The notes under the pieces are model-generated. The model saw only the letters and a program-made list of their open reading frames with translations, was not told the origin of the DNA and ran no database searches. This document shows positions 1 through 8,191 of a DNA stretch of 47,960 nucleotides, piece after piece; position 1 is the first letter of the stretch, and the number at the start of each line of letters is the position of its first letter. The stretch is from positions 1 to 47,960 of the forward strand of contig JAUIFY010000011.1 of assembly GCA_030430245.1 (NCBI GenBank), given 5' to 3'. The translations under genes were made by a program, and so were the position numbers. The stretch comes from a bacterium (GTDB taxonomy: Bacteria > Desulfobacterota > Binatia > UBA12015).

Positions 1-501
1 CATCCCCTGGATGACGCCCGCATCGTGCCAGCTCGCCATCGGGTTGTCCGGGTTGGCAATGTAGATGAGCTTCGCGATCGTCTCGCGCGCGGCGGCGATC
101 AACGCGTCAGGGTCTTCCTTGTCGTCCTTGTAGGGCACGGTGACGATCAACCACCCGTCGTCCTTCACGATCCCGTGCAGGGTCCGAACGACTTCTTCCG
201 CATCCGGGACATGCTCGATCACGTCGAACAAGACGGCGAGATCGAACGGGGCCTCGACGGAGGTGAGATCGTTGGCGAACTCCAAAGATCTCCTCGCGCC
301 GTCGCCGGACTCGAGCGTCTCCGGAAGGAAGGACGGGTCGTACGCGACTCCGCCCGCGAGACGTCCCCCGTCGATGAGATGACGAGAAACGTCGCCGGAG
401 CCGGCGCCGAAGTCGATGAAACGCCCGGAGATCGAGAAGAGATCGAGATTCTGATCGAGGACCGTCAGGAACCGGTTCTTGAGGGGCGCGAAGTTCGCCA
501 T
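1..501 (-). CDS. Class I SAM-dependent methyltransferase (3' end outside window)
   Basis: The reading frame is open from an ATG at 501 to the window edge, giving 167 visible residues; the C-terminus lies outside. A glycine-rich SAM-binding motif I (DFGAGSG, residues 30-36) and a post-motif stretch LFDVIEHVPD near residue 100 are typical of class I methyltransferases of the Methyltransf_11/UbiE-like type. They identify the fold but not the substrate. A stop codon lies just upstream of the ATG in the same frame, so the start is well constrained. It is divergent from the membrane glycosyltransferase that begins at about 620. Such pairs are common in surface glycan or lipid-glycosylation loci, but a shared role is only inferred. 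Confidence 0.85.
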   Translation of the reverse strand, partial: MANFAPLKNRFLTVLDQNLDLFSISGRFIDFGAGSGDVSRHLIDGGRLAGGVAYDPSFLPETLESGDGARRSLEFANDLTSVEAPFDLAVLFDVIEHVPDAEEVVRTLHGIVKDDGWLIVTVPYKDDKEDPDALIAAARETIAKLIYIANPDNPMASWHDAGVIQGM

Positions 502-619
502 GGTGCAATGGGGCTAGAAGAACGTAGCGGTTCGGCCGTCCTGACGCACCACGGCGGGCCGTCCGACCTGCCAACCTTCCTTGCGCCATCGAGCGCCCGG
601 GTGTCAGTATGCCAGGCCG

Positions 620-2254
620 ATGACCATCCCCCGGCAGCCCTCGCCATCGGTCATGCTCACGCTCGGCATCCTCGTACTCGCCGCCGCAATCCGGTTCTGG
701 AAGCTCGGCTGGGGCCTCGCCAGTCTGTCGTTCTTCCCGGACGAACAACAGATCTGGCCGAAGTACCTCTTCGCGTTCATCCCGCTCGGCTGGGAGTCGT
801 TCCTGCGTCCGGAACGATGGCCCGCGTTCATCTATCCCACCTTCTACGGGAACCTCGCGGGCTTGACCGTCGCCGGGGCATACCGGCTCGGCTGGATCAT
901 CGAGCCTTGGAAGGACTTTGCGAGCGCGCTCTACTACGCGCGAGCCGTCACGGCGGGGATGAGCGTCGCGACGGTCGGGCTCGTCGCTCTGATCGGCCGC
1001 CGACTCTATGGGGGCTGGACCGGCGTCGTCGCCGCGGCCTTCATGGCGCTCGTCCCACTCGACGCACTCCAAGCGCACTATGCGAACGTCGACGGTCTTC
1101 TCGGCGCGTTGATCTGTGTATCGATCCTTCTCGCCTGGAAGGTGCTACAGACCGGCAGCGCAACCTGGGGCGCCGCGGCCGGATTCGTCGTCGGACTCGC
1201 CACGGGCACGAAGTACAACGGTCTCGCGATGGGCGCCGTCGTCGCCTGGGCGGGACTCGAGACCGCCTGGGCGAAGCACTCGATCCGACCCCTGGTCGCG
1301 ATCGGGCTCGCCTCGATCGCGGGACTCGTCTTCGGCTTCGCCACCGCGTGTCCCGCGTGCCTTCTGCAGTCGGAGTATCCCGCCCAGGCCGTCGCCAACC
1401 TGTCGCTGGCATCCCGGACGGAGAACCTCCTCTTCTGGCGCGCCGACCTCGTCCCGACGCTCGGCTGGTACGGCCGACCGGTGCTCTGGCACCTCCTCGC
1501 CGGGCTACCCTACGCCCTCGGGTGGCCCCTCTACCTCGCCGCGATGGCCGGGCTCGTTCGCGCACTGGCGTCCCGAACCGCCGCAGACCGCCTGCTGCTC
1601 GTCGCGCTCGCCGCCTGGTTCTTCCCGGTGGTGACCGTCGTCCTCGATCTTCCGCGGTACCTCGTGCCGCTGGCCCCCGCCCTCACGGTTCTGGGCGCGC
1701 GCTTCCTGCTCGATCTGCCCGGCCGCTGGACGGCCGCGGGCATCGCGACGGCGGTCTGTGCGTACTCCTTCCTCCTCACGACGAGCCAGATCTCGCGACT
1801 CGACTACAGCCAGCAGGCCGAGATCGCGCACTGGATTCGCACGACGGTGCCGGAGCGAACCGACGGCGAACGGCGGCGAATCGGCCTTCCCGCGCACCGC
1901 GCGCCCTACTTCCGGCTCCAGCGTCCGCTCGAGTCCGCGGGCCTCACGCCGGTACCGGTCTGGAACGACGACTGGTTCACGACCGACGTGGATGCGTTCG
2001 TCCTTCCCCGCACGCACGAGGTCGAGGTCCACCGCTTGCGCCCCGGATCGGACGACGAAAGGGTCGTCGATCTTCTGCTCGCGGGAGAGTCCGGGTTCCG
2101 CGAAGTGGCCCGCTGGACGCCTCGGTACTTCGACGAAGACGTCTACGTGGCGATCGATCCAGGCTTCACCGGTGACCTCCTGTTCGGCCAACAGGGCTTT
2201 CGGGTCTTCGTACGAGATCCGAACGTCCCGACCGGCCCGGGGCTCGACCCGTGA
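620..2254 (+). CDS. GT-C family membrane glycosyltransferase (ArnT/PMT-like, family 39 type)
   Basis: About 544 residues with many hydrophobic segments: a first membrane helix at residues 10-25, then repeated helices up to about residue 390, followed by a soluble C-terminal part of about 150 residues. The first periplasmic loop carries an acidic FFPDEQQ motif, which matches the catalytic Asp/Glu position of GT-C enzymes that use polyprenyl-phosphate sugars. The family transfers a sugar from a lipid carrier to protein or lipid on the outer face of the inner membrane. I chose the ATG at 620 because upstream residues (an in-frame ATG at 581) look non-coding; an ATG at 650 is also possible. The stop overlaps a GTG at 2251, but the next gene more likely starts at 2347. 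Donor and acceptor cannot be read from the sequence. Confidence 0.85.
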   Translation: MTIPRQPSPSVMLTLGILVLAAAIRFWKLGWGLASLSFFPDEQQIWPKYLFAFIPLGWESFLRPERWPAFIYPTFYGNLAGLTVAGAYRLGWIIEPWKDFASALYYARAVTAGMSVATVGLVALIGRRLYGGWTGVVAAAFMALVPLDALQAHYANVDGLLGALICVSILLAWKVLQTGSATWGAAAGFVVGLATGTKYNGLAMGAVVAWAGLETAWAKHSIRPLVAIGLASIAGLVFGFATACPACLLQSEYPAQAVANLSLASRTENLLFWRADLVPTLGWYGRPVLWHLLAGLPYALGWPLYLAAMAGLVRALASRTAADRLLLVALAAWFFPVVTVVLDLPRYLVPLAPALTVLGARFLLDLPGRWTAAGIATAVCAYSFLLTTSQISRLDYSQQAEIAHWIRTTVPERTDGERRRIGLPAHRAPYFRLQRPLESAGLTPVPVWNDDWFTTDVDAFVLPRTHEVEVHRLRPGSDDERVVDLLLAGESGFREVARWTPRYFDEDVYVAIDPGFTGDLLFGQQGFRVFVRDPNVPTGPGLDP

Positions 2255-2346
2255 CGGGCACCCGAGCCGGCTTCCGACGTCGCGCCGCGCCATCGACCCC
2301 GGCTCCACGCCGATCGCCACATACGACCCCTACGAGGAGACCCCAC

Positions 2347-5300
2347 GTGAAAGCGACCGCCGCCTCCCTGAGCCTGCTCCTGCTTCCGTGCGTCCTCCCG
2401 CCATCGACGAGCTTCGCCGTCACGGAATCGGGCGAGCTTCTCTACGCCCCCGAGGGCAACCGGCTCCGGCGCTACGACGTCGACACGCTGGATGGCTCCC
2501 TGGTCGAGGACGTCCTGATCGAACGCGCGTCCGCATCCGAGCAGGGAGGCGCTCTGCCCGCCGGCAAGTTCCGCGACGTCAACGGCCAGGTCTGCCCGTT
2601 CCCGGACGGCAGTGGGCGCTTCGTCGCGGGAGAAGACACCGGCCAGCCCAATCCCACCGCGGGGTGGGGCGTGTTCACCGCCGAGGGTCGCCAGATCGGC
2701 AAGCTGACCGCGACCTACAACATCCCCTCCCCCGAGCCCTTCGGGTGCGCATTCGCGCCGGACGGCACCCTCTTCACGACCAGCGTCGGCGCCCAGGGCT
2801 TCGGCCCTTCGAACGGACAGCTCATCCAGTGGTTCCCCCCCTTCGATCGCTTCCCGGGGGCGCCCGGCGACTATCCGAACGCGACGGATCCCAGCACGAA
2901 CTTCTGCAAGATCGCCGTCGACATCGGCACCGCGTCGGGGATCGCGATCGACGACGAAGGCCGCGTCTACGTCGCCGGGTCGAGCTCCCTCTCCGTCTTC
3001 GGGCGGTTGTGGCAACGTCGACGCACAGGGCTCACCGCTCGTGTCGACGACGCAACGCGAGACCTTTCTCGCCCCGAGCGGCCTCTCCACGTTCAGCGGC
3101 CTCGCATTCGCGCCCAACGGCAACCTCTATGCCGCCGAGGTTCTGACCGGACGCATCGGGGAGTACGACCCACAGGGGAACCTGTTGCGGATGATCGTCG
3201 ATCCGCCCGAGGACCTGCCGCCGATCTCGACCGGGAATCCGCAAGGCATCGCGGTCGGCGGCGACGGAACGCTCTACTACGCCGATCTCGACCTCGTCGG
3301 GACGCTGCCCAACGTCGGCCCGGGCCCCAACGGCAAGGTCTGGCGCGTGCGCTTCGATGCCGCCGGCGCTCCCCTCCCACCCGAGGTCATCCGGGAGGGA
3401 CTTCAGTTCCCGGACGGAATCACCCTCTTCCCCGGGAATCTGCAAGACGACGACTGGAACACGTACGCGGGTTCCCGCGCGCGCACGTTCTGGAACGATC
3501 GCGAAACCTCGATCACACCCGAGAACGTCGGGGGGCTCGTCGCTAAGTGGGCGTTCCCGACCGACGCGATCATCACCGCGTCACCGAGCATCGCTCGCGT
3601 GACCCTTCCCGGCGAGGGACGCGTCCCGGTCGCGTTCCTCCCGTCGTGGGACGCGAACGTCTACGCCCTTCGCGCACGCGACGGCAGTGAGGTCTGGCGC
3701 TTCGCCACGGACGATCGACCGGGAGTGAGCTTCCCCGGCACCGCCTCCGTGCACGTGGGCGACGTCGACGGCTCACCCCGTGTCTTCATCGGCAACGGAC
3801 AGACGTTCTACGGCCTGGACGCGACCACCGGCGCGGAGCTCTGGCGCTTCGACGCGGGCACCGGCTGCGTCGTCCCGGGCAGCTGCGCGTTCGGTGGAGA
3901 GCGAAACGAGATCGAGTCGTCGGCGCTCCTCGTCGACGACAAGGTCGTGTTCGGCATGGACGTGAACGACGTCGAGAACGGCAAGGGCGGCTTCTACGCA
4001 CTCGACGCTCGGGACGGACGCCTCGTGTGGTTCTTCGACCTCGAGAGCGGCTCGACGTGCCGCCCCGATCCCGCCGACGACATCCGTCGATACGACGGGT
4101 ATCACACCGAGTCCGAGCTCGGTCTTCCCGCGGGGTTCCTCGCGACGCGCGAGGGGTGCGACCATCCGCGCTCCCCGAACGGCTGCGGCAACGTCTGGTC
4201 GTCGGCGTCGTACGACGGGAAGCGCGGGTACTTGTACTTCACGTCGTCGAACTGCGACACCGACGAGAACCCGGCGACGAACCGTCCCCCGCCCCCGATG
4301 CCGCCCTTCGAGGAGGCCCTGATCGTGCTGGACCTCGACGGGAATCCGGTGTGGCTCTGGCGGCCGCGGGAGATCGACAACGCCGACCTGGCCTTCGGCG
4401 CGGTCCCGAACTTGTTCTCGGCCGAGATCGACGGCGTCGACCGCGAGGTCGTCGGCGTCGGGAACAAGGACGGAACCTACTATCTCCTCGATCGGGATGG
4501 CGTGAACGAGATCAGCGGCGTTGCGTGGGATGATGCCGACCCGAGCCTCTTGCCCTACTGGAAGACCAACGTCGTGCCCGGGGGTCCGGCCGGTGGCATT
4601 CCGGCAACCGCCGCCGTCGACGATCGGGCGGACCGCATCTACTTCGGCACCGCGCCCGGCTCGTTCGGGGGCGTGCTCAACCCCCAGCGTCCGACGATGC
4701 ACGCACTGGATGCGCGCACCGGCGACATCCTCTGGCAGAACACGGCCGAGGTGGATGCCGACGCGACCTTCTCCCCGACGAGCGGCATCCCCGGGCTCGC
4801 GTTCATCGGCTCGGTCGTCGGCGGCTTCGTGCGCGGGTACGACACGGGCGATGGCACGCGGCTCGTCGCGCGGGAGACCGGGTTCGCCGTCGCGTCGGCA
4901 CCGGCGTTCTGGGACGGTCTCGCGATCGTGGGATCCGGCATCGGGGCCCGGAGCGGCAACCCCAACGACCCCGGCGACATCACGTCGCGTACCCCGCAAC
5001 CGATCACCGGCCTGTGTGTGCCGGGCACCCGGGCCTGCGCCACCGACCGCCCCGTGAGCGGCAAGCGCCTCCGCGTGACCGACCGCGCGAGCGCCCCGGA
5101 CCGGCGTCGTCTGCGGCTCATCTCGAAGGATCCGTCCATCGACGCACCTTCCCCGGGCGGCTCCGGCGACCCGACGCTCGTCGGTGCGACGGTGCGACTC
5201 GCGCATCCTTTCCGGCCGGAGGCCGTGGAGATCCCGCTGCCTCCGGCGAGCTGGAGCGCGAAGGGCTCGCCGCCCGGCTCGAAGGGGTACGTCTACCGCG

Positions 5301-5566
5301 ACACCGCCGCGAGCCACGGCCCATGTCGCCGCGCCGAGGTGCGCGACGGCAAGGTCGACGTGAGCTGCAAGGGGGCCGATCTCGGGTTCACGCTCGACGA
5401 GCCGTCGCAGACCGAGCTCGTCGCAGCCGTCGAGCTCGGCACGGATTCGGTCCTGTGCATGCGGTTCGGCGGCACGGTGAAGCGCGACGACGGAACCTCG
5501 GCACGCGCCACGGCCGTCTTCTCTGCCCGCGACGCGCCGCCTCCCGTGAGATGCACGCTGCCCTGA
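2347..5566 (+). pseudogene. Secreted double beta-propeller protein (NHL/SMP-30-like plus PQQ-type), interrupted by a +1 frameshift
   Basis: Two overlapping frames make one protein of about 1072 residues if one G is removed from the GGG at 3001-3003. Frame 1 reads ...LSVF and continuity resumes in frame 2 with GGCGNVDAQG. The GTG at 2347 is preceded by GAGGAG and starts a clear signal peptide (Leu-rich core ending near SFA). The N-terminal third has NHL/SMP-30-like repeats (FAPNGNLY, VGGDGTLYYAD). The middle is a PQQ-type propeller resembling polyvinyl-alcohol dehydrogenase (ITPENVGGL..KWAFPT, then NVYALRARDG and FYALDARDG repeats). No heme motif is present. The last 170 residues form a separate Cys-containing module. 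The single-base lesion in a G run may be a sequencing error or a real mutation. Function is probably extracytoplasmic, either dehydrogenase-like or structural. Confidence 0.8.
3001..3003 (+). other. Site of +1 frameshift in the propeller gene
   Basis: Upstream coding is in the frame that starts at 2347. Downstream coding is in the next frame from 3002 onward. Dropping one G from this triplet joins both parts without losing residues. Confidence 0.75.
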
Positions 5567-5628
5567 ACCGCCGCCTTCACCACGCCCCGATGTGAAGCTG
5601 CGGTCGAGCACGTGCTACGTCAGCGACG

Positions 5629-7242
5629 ATGCTCGAAACACGCCGCAGCGCGGGGAGACGACGCCGGGGGCTTCTCGCGATCGCGCTCCTCCTCTTCGCG
5701 TCCTGCGACGCTCGGCAGGGACGACTCCAGATCACGATCGTCGGCGAGGACGGTCGACCGACCCCGGCCCGAGTCTCCCTGATCGACGAGAGCGGTCGCT
5801 CCTGGCTCGCCGACGACGCACTCCCCGTGCGCGCCGACTGCGCCGAACACTGGCCCCCGCCCGCGGGGCCCTCGTCGGTGTTGCCGCCCGGCGACCGCGC
5901 GGTGTGGGACCCCTACACGGACACGGTGCAGTTCTACAGCGACGGAACGTCCACGGCCGATCTGCCTCCCGGCGACTATCGCATCACCGTGCGGAAGGGG
6001 CTCGAGTACGCCGCGACGACGGGCACGGCCTCCATCGCGGCACACGGGATCGCCCACCTGCGTCTGAACCTCCGCCGCTGGATCGACATGGCGTCCACCG
6101 GTTGGCTCGGCTCGGACGATCATCTCCACATCGCACGCATGGAGGCCGGCGACGACCCGAGGATCGCGGCCTGGATGGAAGCGGAGGACCTCGACGTCGC
6201 GAACCTCCTCGCGATGGGCACACCCGAAGGTGTGCGCGCGGCGCCCCAGCGATCGTTCGGCCTGCGATCGGCCTTCACCGAGGGAGCGACCACCCTGCTC
6301 TCGGGGCAGGAGAACCCTCGGAGCAACAACTTCGGCCACGTCATCCTCCTCGGCGCGCCGGCCTACATCGACTTCCCGGAGCGATATCTCGTCTACAACG
6401 AGTTCATGCGGGCGGCGGCGCGGGGCGGCGGACTCTCAGGCTACGCCCACTTCGGGACGACGGGTGCACGCAACGGCCTCGCCGTCGACGCGCCCGAGGG
6501 ACTGGTGGACTTCCTGGAAGTCCTCCAGACTCGTCGGCTCGAAACGGCCGTCTTGTACGAGATGTGGAACCTGGGAATCCGGCTGACCCCGACCGCGGGC
6601 ACGGACTACCCGTGCGGCGGCATCGCAAGCCTCCCCGGCCAGGAGCGCTTCTACGCGGCGGTGCGAGAGCCGCGCTCGCCCCGAGCCTGGCTCGACGCGA
6701 TCGACGCCGGCCGCACGTTCGTGACCAACGGTCCGATGCTCTCCTTCACCGTGGAGGAGCACGGGATCGGCGACGTGGTCGAGCTCGACCGCCCCGGTCC
6801 GGTGCGCGTACGAGGTGAGGTCCGCTACGATCCCACCCGGGAGAGGATCGACACGCTCGAGCTCGTGCGCAACGGCGACGTGATCGCGACGAGCGCGGCG
6901 GACACCGCCTCCGGACGGCTCTCGCTCGAAGCCGCGCCCACGATCGATGCCGCGAGCTGGCTCGCCCTTCGCGCTACGGGCGAGCGTGTGCGAGAGGTGG
7001 CCGAAGGGTCGCGCCCACCGGCGTTCGCGCACACCGGCGCGATCGAGGTCGCGATCCCGGGAACGCCGGGGCTCGACCAACAGAAGGCCGGACAGGACCT
7101 CCTCCGCGCGTCCCTGCAACGCGTCGAGGGTCTGGACGCCTTCATCCGAAAGGCCAAGATCCCGGAGGCGGACCGCGAGGGACTCCTCGCCGCAATCACC
7201 GCCGCGCGCGATCTCTACCGCTCGCGCCTGGACCCGCGCTGA
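5629..7242 (+). CDS. CehA/McbA-type metallohydrolase, lipoprotein
   Basis: 537 residues. The N-terminus has basic residues, a hydrophobic stretch and the lipobox LLFASC, so the mature protein is probably lipid-anchored from Cys-26. Residues 35-145 look like a carboxypeptidase-regulatory-like beta domain (LQITIVGEDGRPTPARVSLID). A PHP-like metallohydrolase domain follows. It contains SDDHLHIAR near residue 165, where Asp and His are candidate metal ligands, then SGQEN and, later, TAGTDYPCGG. This order matches CehA/McbA family proteins; known members hydrolyse carbamates such as carbaryl, but most are uncharacterised. The C-terminal region is less conserved. It follows the propeller gene by 62 bases and may be co-transcribed. 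The true substrate is unknown. Confidence 0.78.
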   Translation: MLETRRSAGRRRRGLLAIALLLFASCDARQGRLQITIVGEDGRPTPARVSLIDESGRSWLADDALPVRADCAEHWPPPAGPSSVLPPGDRAVWDPYTDTVQFYSDGTSTADLPPGDYRITVRKGLEYAATTGTASIAAHGIAHLRLNLRRWIDMASTGWLGSDDHLHIARMEAGDDPRIAAWMEAEDLDVANLLAMGTPEGVRAAPQRSFGLRSAFTEGATTLLSGQENPRSNNFGHVILLGAPAYIDFPERYLVYNEFMRAAARGGGLSGYAHFGTTGARNGLAVDAPEGLVDFLEVLQTRRLETAVLYEMWNLGIRLTPTAGTDYPCGGIASLPGQERFYAAVREPRSPRAWLDAIDAGRTFVTNGPMLSFTVEEHGIGDVVELDRPGPVRVRGEVRYDPTRERIDTLELVRNGDVIATSAADTASGRLSLEAAPTIDAASWLALRATGERVREVAEGSRPPAFAHTGAIEVAIPGTPGLDQQKAGQDLLRASLQRVEGLDAFIRKAKIPEADREGLLAAITAARDLYRSRLDPR

Positions 7243-7572
7243 GAGCGCCTCTCCCACGAAGCGACCACGGGGGGCGGGGTCCCGGGCGAGAACGACGTCG
7301 AGATCCACTTCGCCGATCGGCAGCCGGGAACGAGCCCGCGCACAGCCAACCGGCGCACGAGCGCGCACCGGGCGTTCGCTGCCCGTCGACGGAACGCCTG
7401 CCGGAGTGGAACCACGCGCGGCGGGGTGCAAGGATGCCCCATCATGCCCGGCAGGGGTGCGCGACGGAGACGCCGATCTCCCCAGGTTCGATCGCAGCGA
7501 CGGCACCGGCAAGAGGACCGGCCGGTTCACCTCGCCGCGCACCACCGCCGAAGTCGACGAGGAGCGAGCACG
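7243..7572. other. Spacer with no recognised gene
   Basis: About 330 bases between the metallohydrolase and the DUF4136 gene. The frame of the downstream gene is open through part of it, but the encoded residues are Arg-rich and do not look like protein. I see no clear hairpin, repeat or RNA gene here. Confidence 0.5.
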
Positions 7573-8187
7573 CTGATCCACGATACGAGCACCCTGAAGA
7601 CCCTGGTCGTCGTCCTGCTCTCGGCGGTGTCGACCCTCGGCTGCCCGAAGCAGGCGCCGATGCGGATCCACGCCGAAGCGAATCCGAAGGTGGATCTCTC
7701 CCTCTACCGGACGTACGGATGGAGCGCGCCGACCTCTCCGACCCGCTCCGGCATGGCCGCGGAGCTCGCCGAGCCCACCAGCGCGACGCAGCCGGCCGGA
7801 GCTTCGAGTTGGGCCGCCGAGCGCGCCGACCAGCAGATCCGCAGCCGTGCCGACGCGGAGCTCGACCGTCTCGGGTACGTCCCCGACGTGCATCCGCAGC
7901 TGCTCTTCTCGTGGCACATCTCCACGCGCTACGCGCAGATCCAGGACACGTGGGGCGACTTCGCGCGATACCGCGCCGAAGGCGGCACCGAAGGCGCGGC
8001 CGACGCTTGGATGGACGGGTACGAGGAAGGCTCTCTCGTCATCGAAGCGCGCGACGCGCGCAATCGCGTCCTTCTGTGGTACGGCACCGCGACGGCCGTC
8101 GTGAATCCGGAGCTCCGCGAGAAGCGCATCCCGGAGGCCATCGCGGAGATCTTCGCACGGTGGCCCGCTCGGTCGGCCCCACGTTGA
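7573..8187 (+). CDS. DUF4136-type lipoprotein
   Basis: About 204 residues. After a short Lys-containing N-region comes a hydrophobic core (LVVVLLSAV) and a Cys in STLGC, consistent with a lipoprotein signal, although the lipobox is not ideal. The mature part has the DUF4136 pattern: an early D-x-S-x-Y-x-T-Y-x-W block (DLSLYRTYGW), a mid-domain block with DAELDRLGY and a C-terminal block ending NPELREKRIPEAIAEIFARWP. Family members are periplasmic or outer-membrane lipoproteins of unknown function. No ATG, GTG or TTG sits at the expected place. A CTG at 7573 is preceded at good spacing by GAGGAG (7559-7564), so I propose that start. An upstream ATG in the same frame would add implausible Arg-rich sequence. 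The gene ends 4 bases before the next ATG. Confidence 0.65.
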   Translation: MIHDTSTLKTLVVVLLSAVSTLGCPKQAPMRIHAEANPKVDLSLYRTYGWSAPTSPTRSGMAAELAEPTSATQPAGASSWAAERADQQIRSRADAELDRLGYVPDVHPQLLFSWHISTRYAQIQDTWGDFARYRAEGGTEGAADAWMDGYEEGSLVIEARDARNRVLLWYGTATAVVNPELREKRIPEAIAEIFARWPARSAPR

Positions 8188-8191
8188 GTCG

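Noticed and set aside
3773-5611. A 612-residue - strand frame opposite the propeller gene
   Set aside because: It is antisense to clear coding, with low-complexity Arg/Val/Asp content and no RBS or family.
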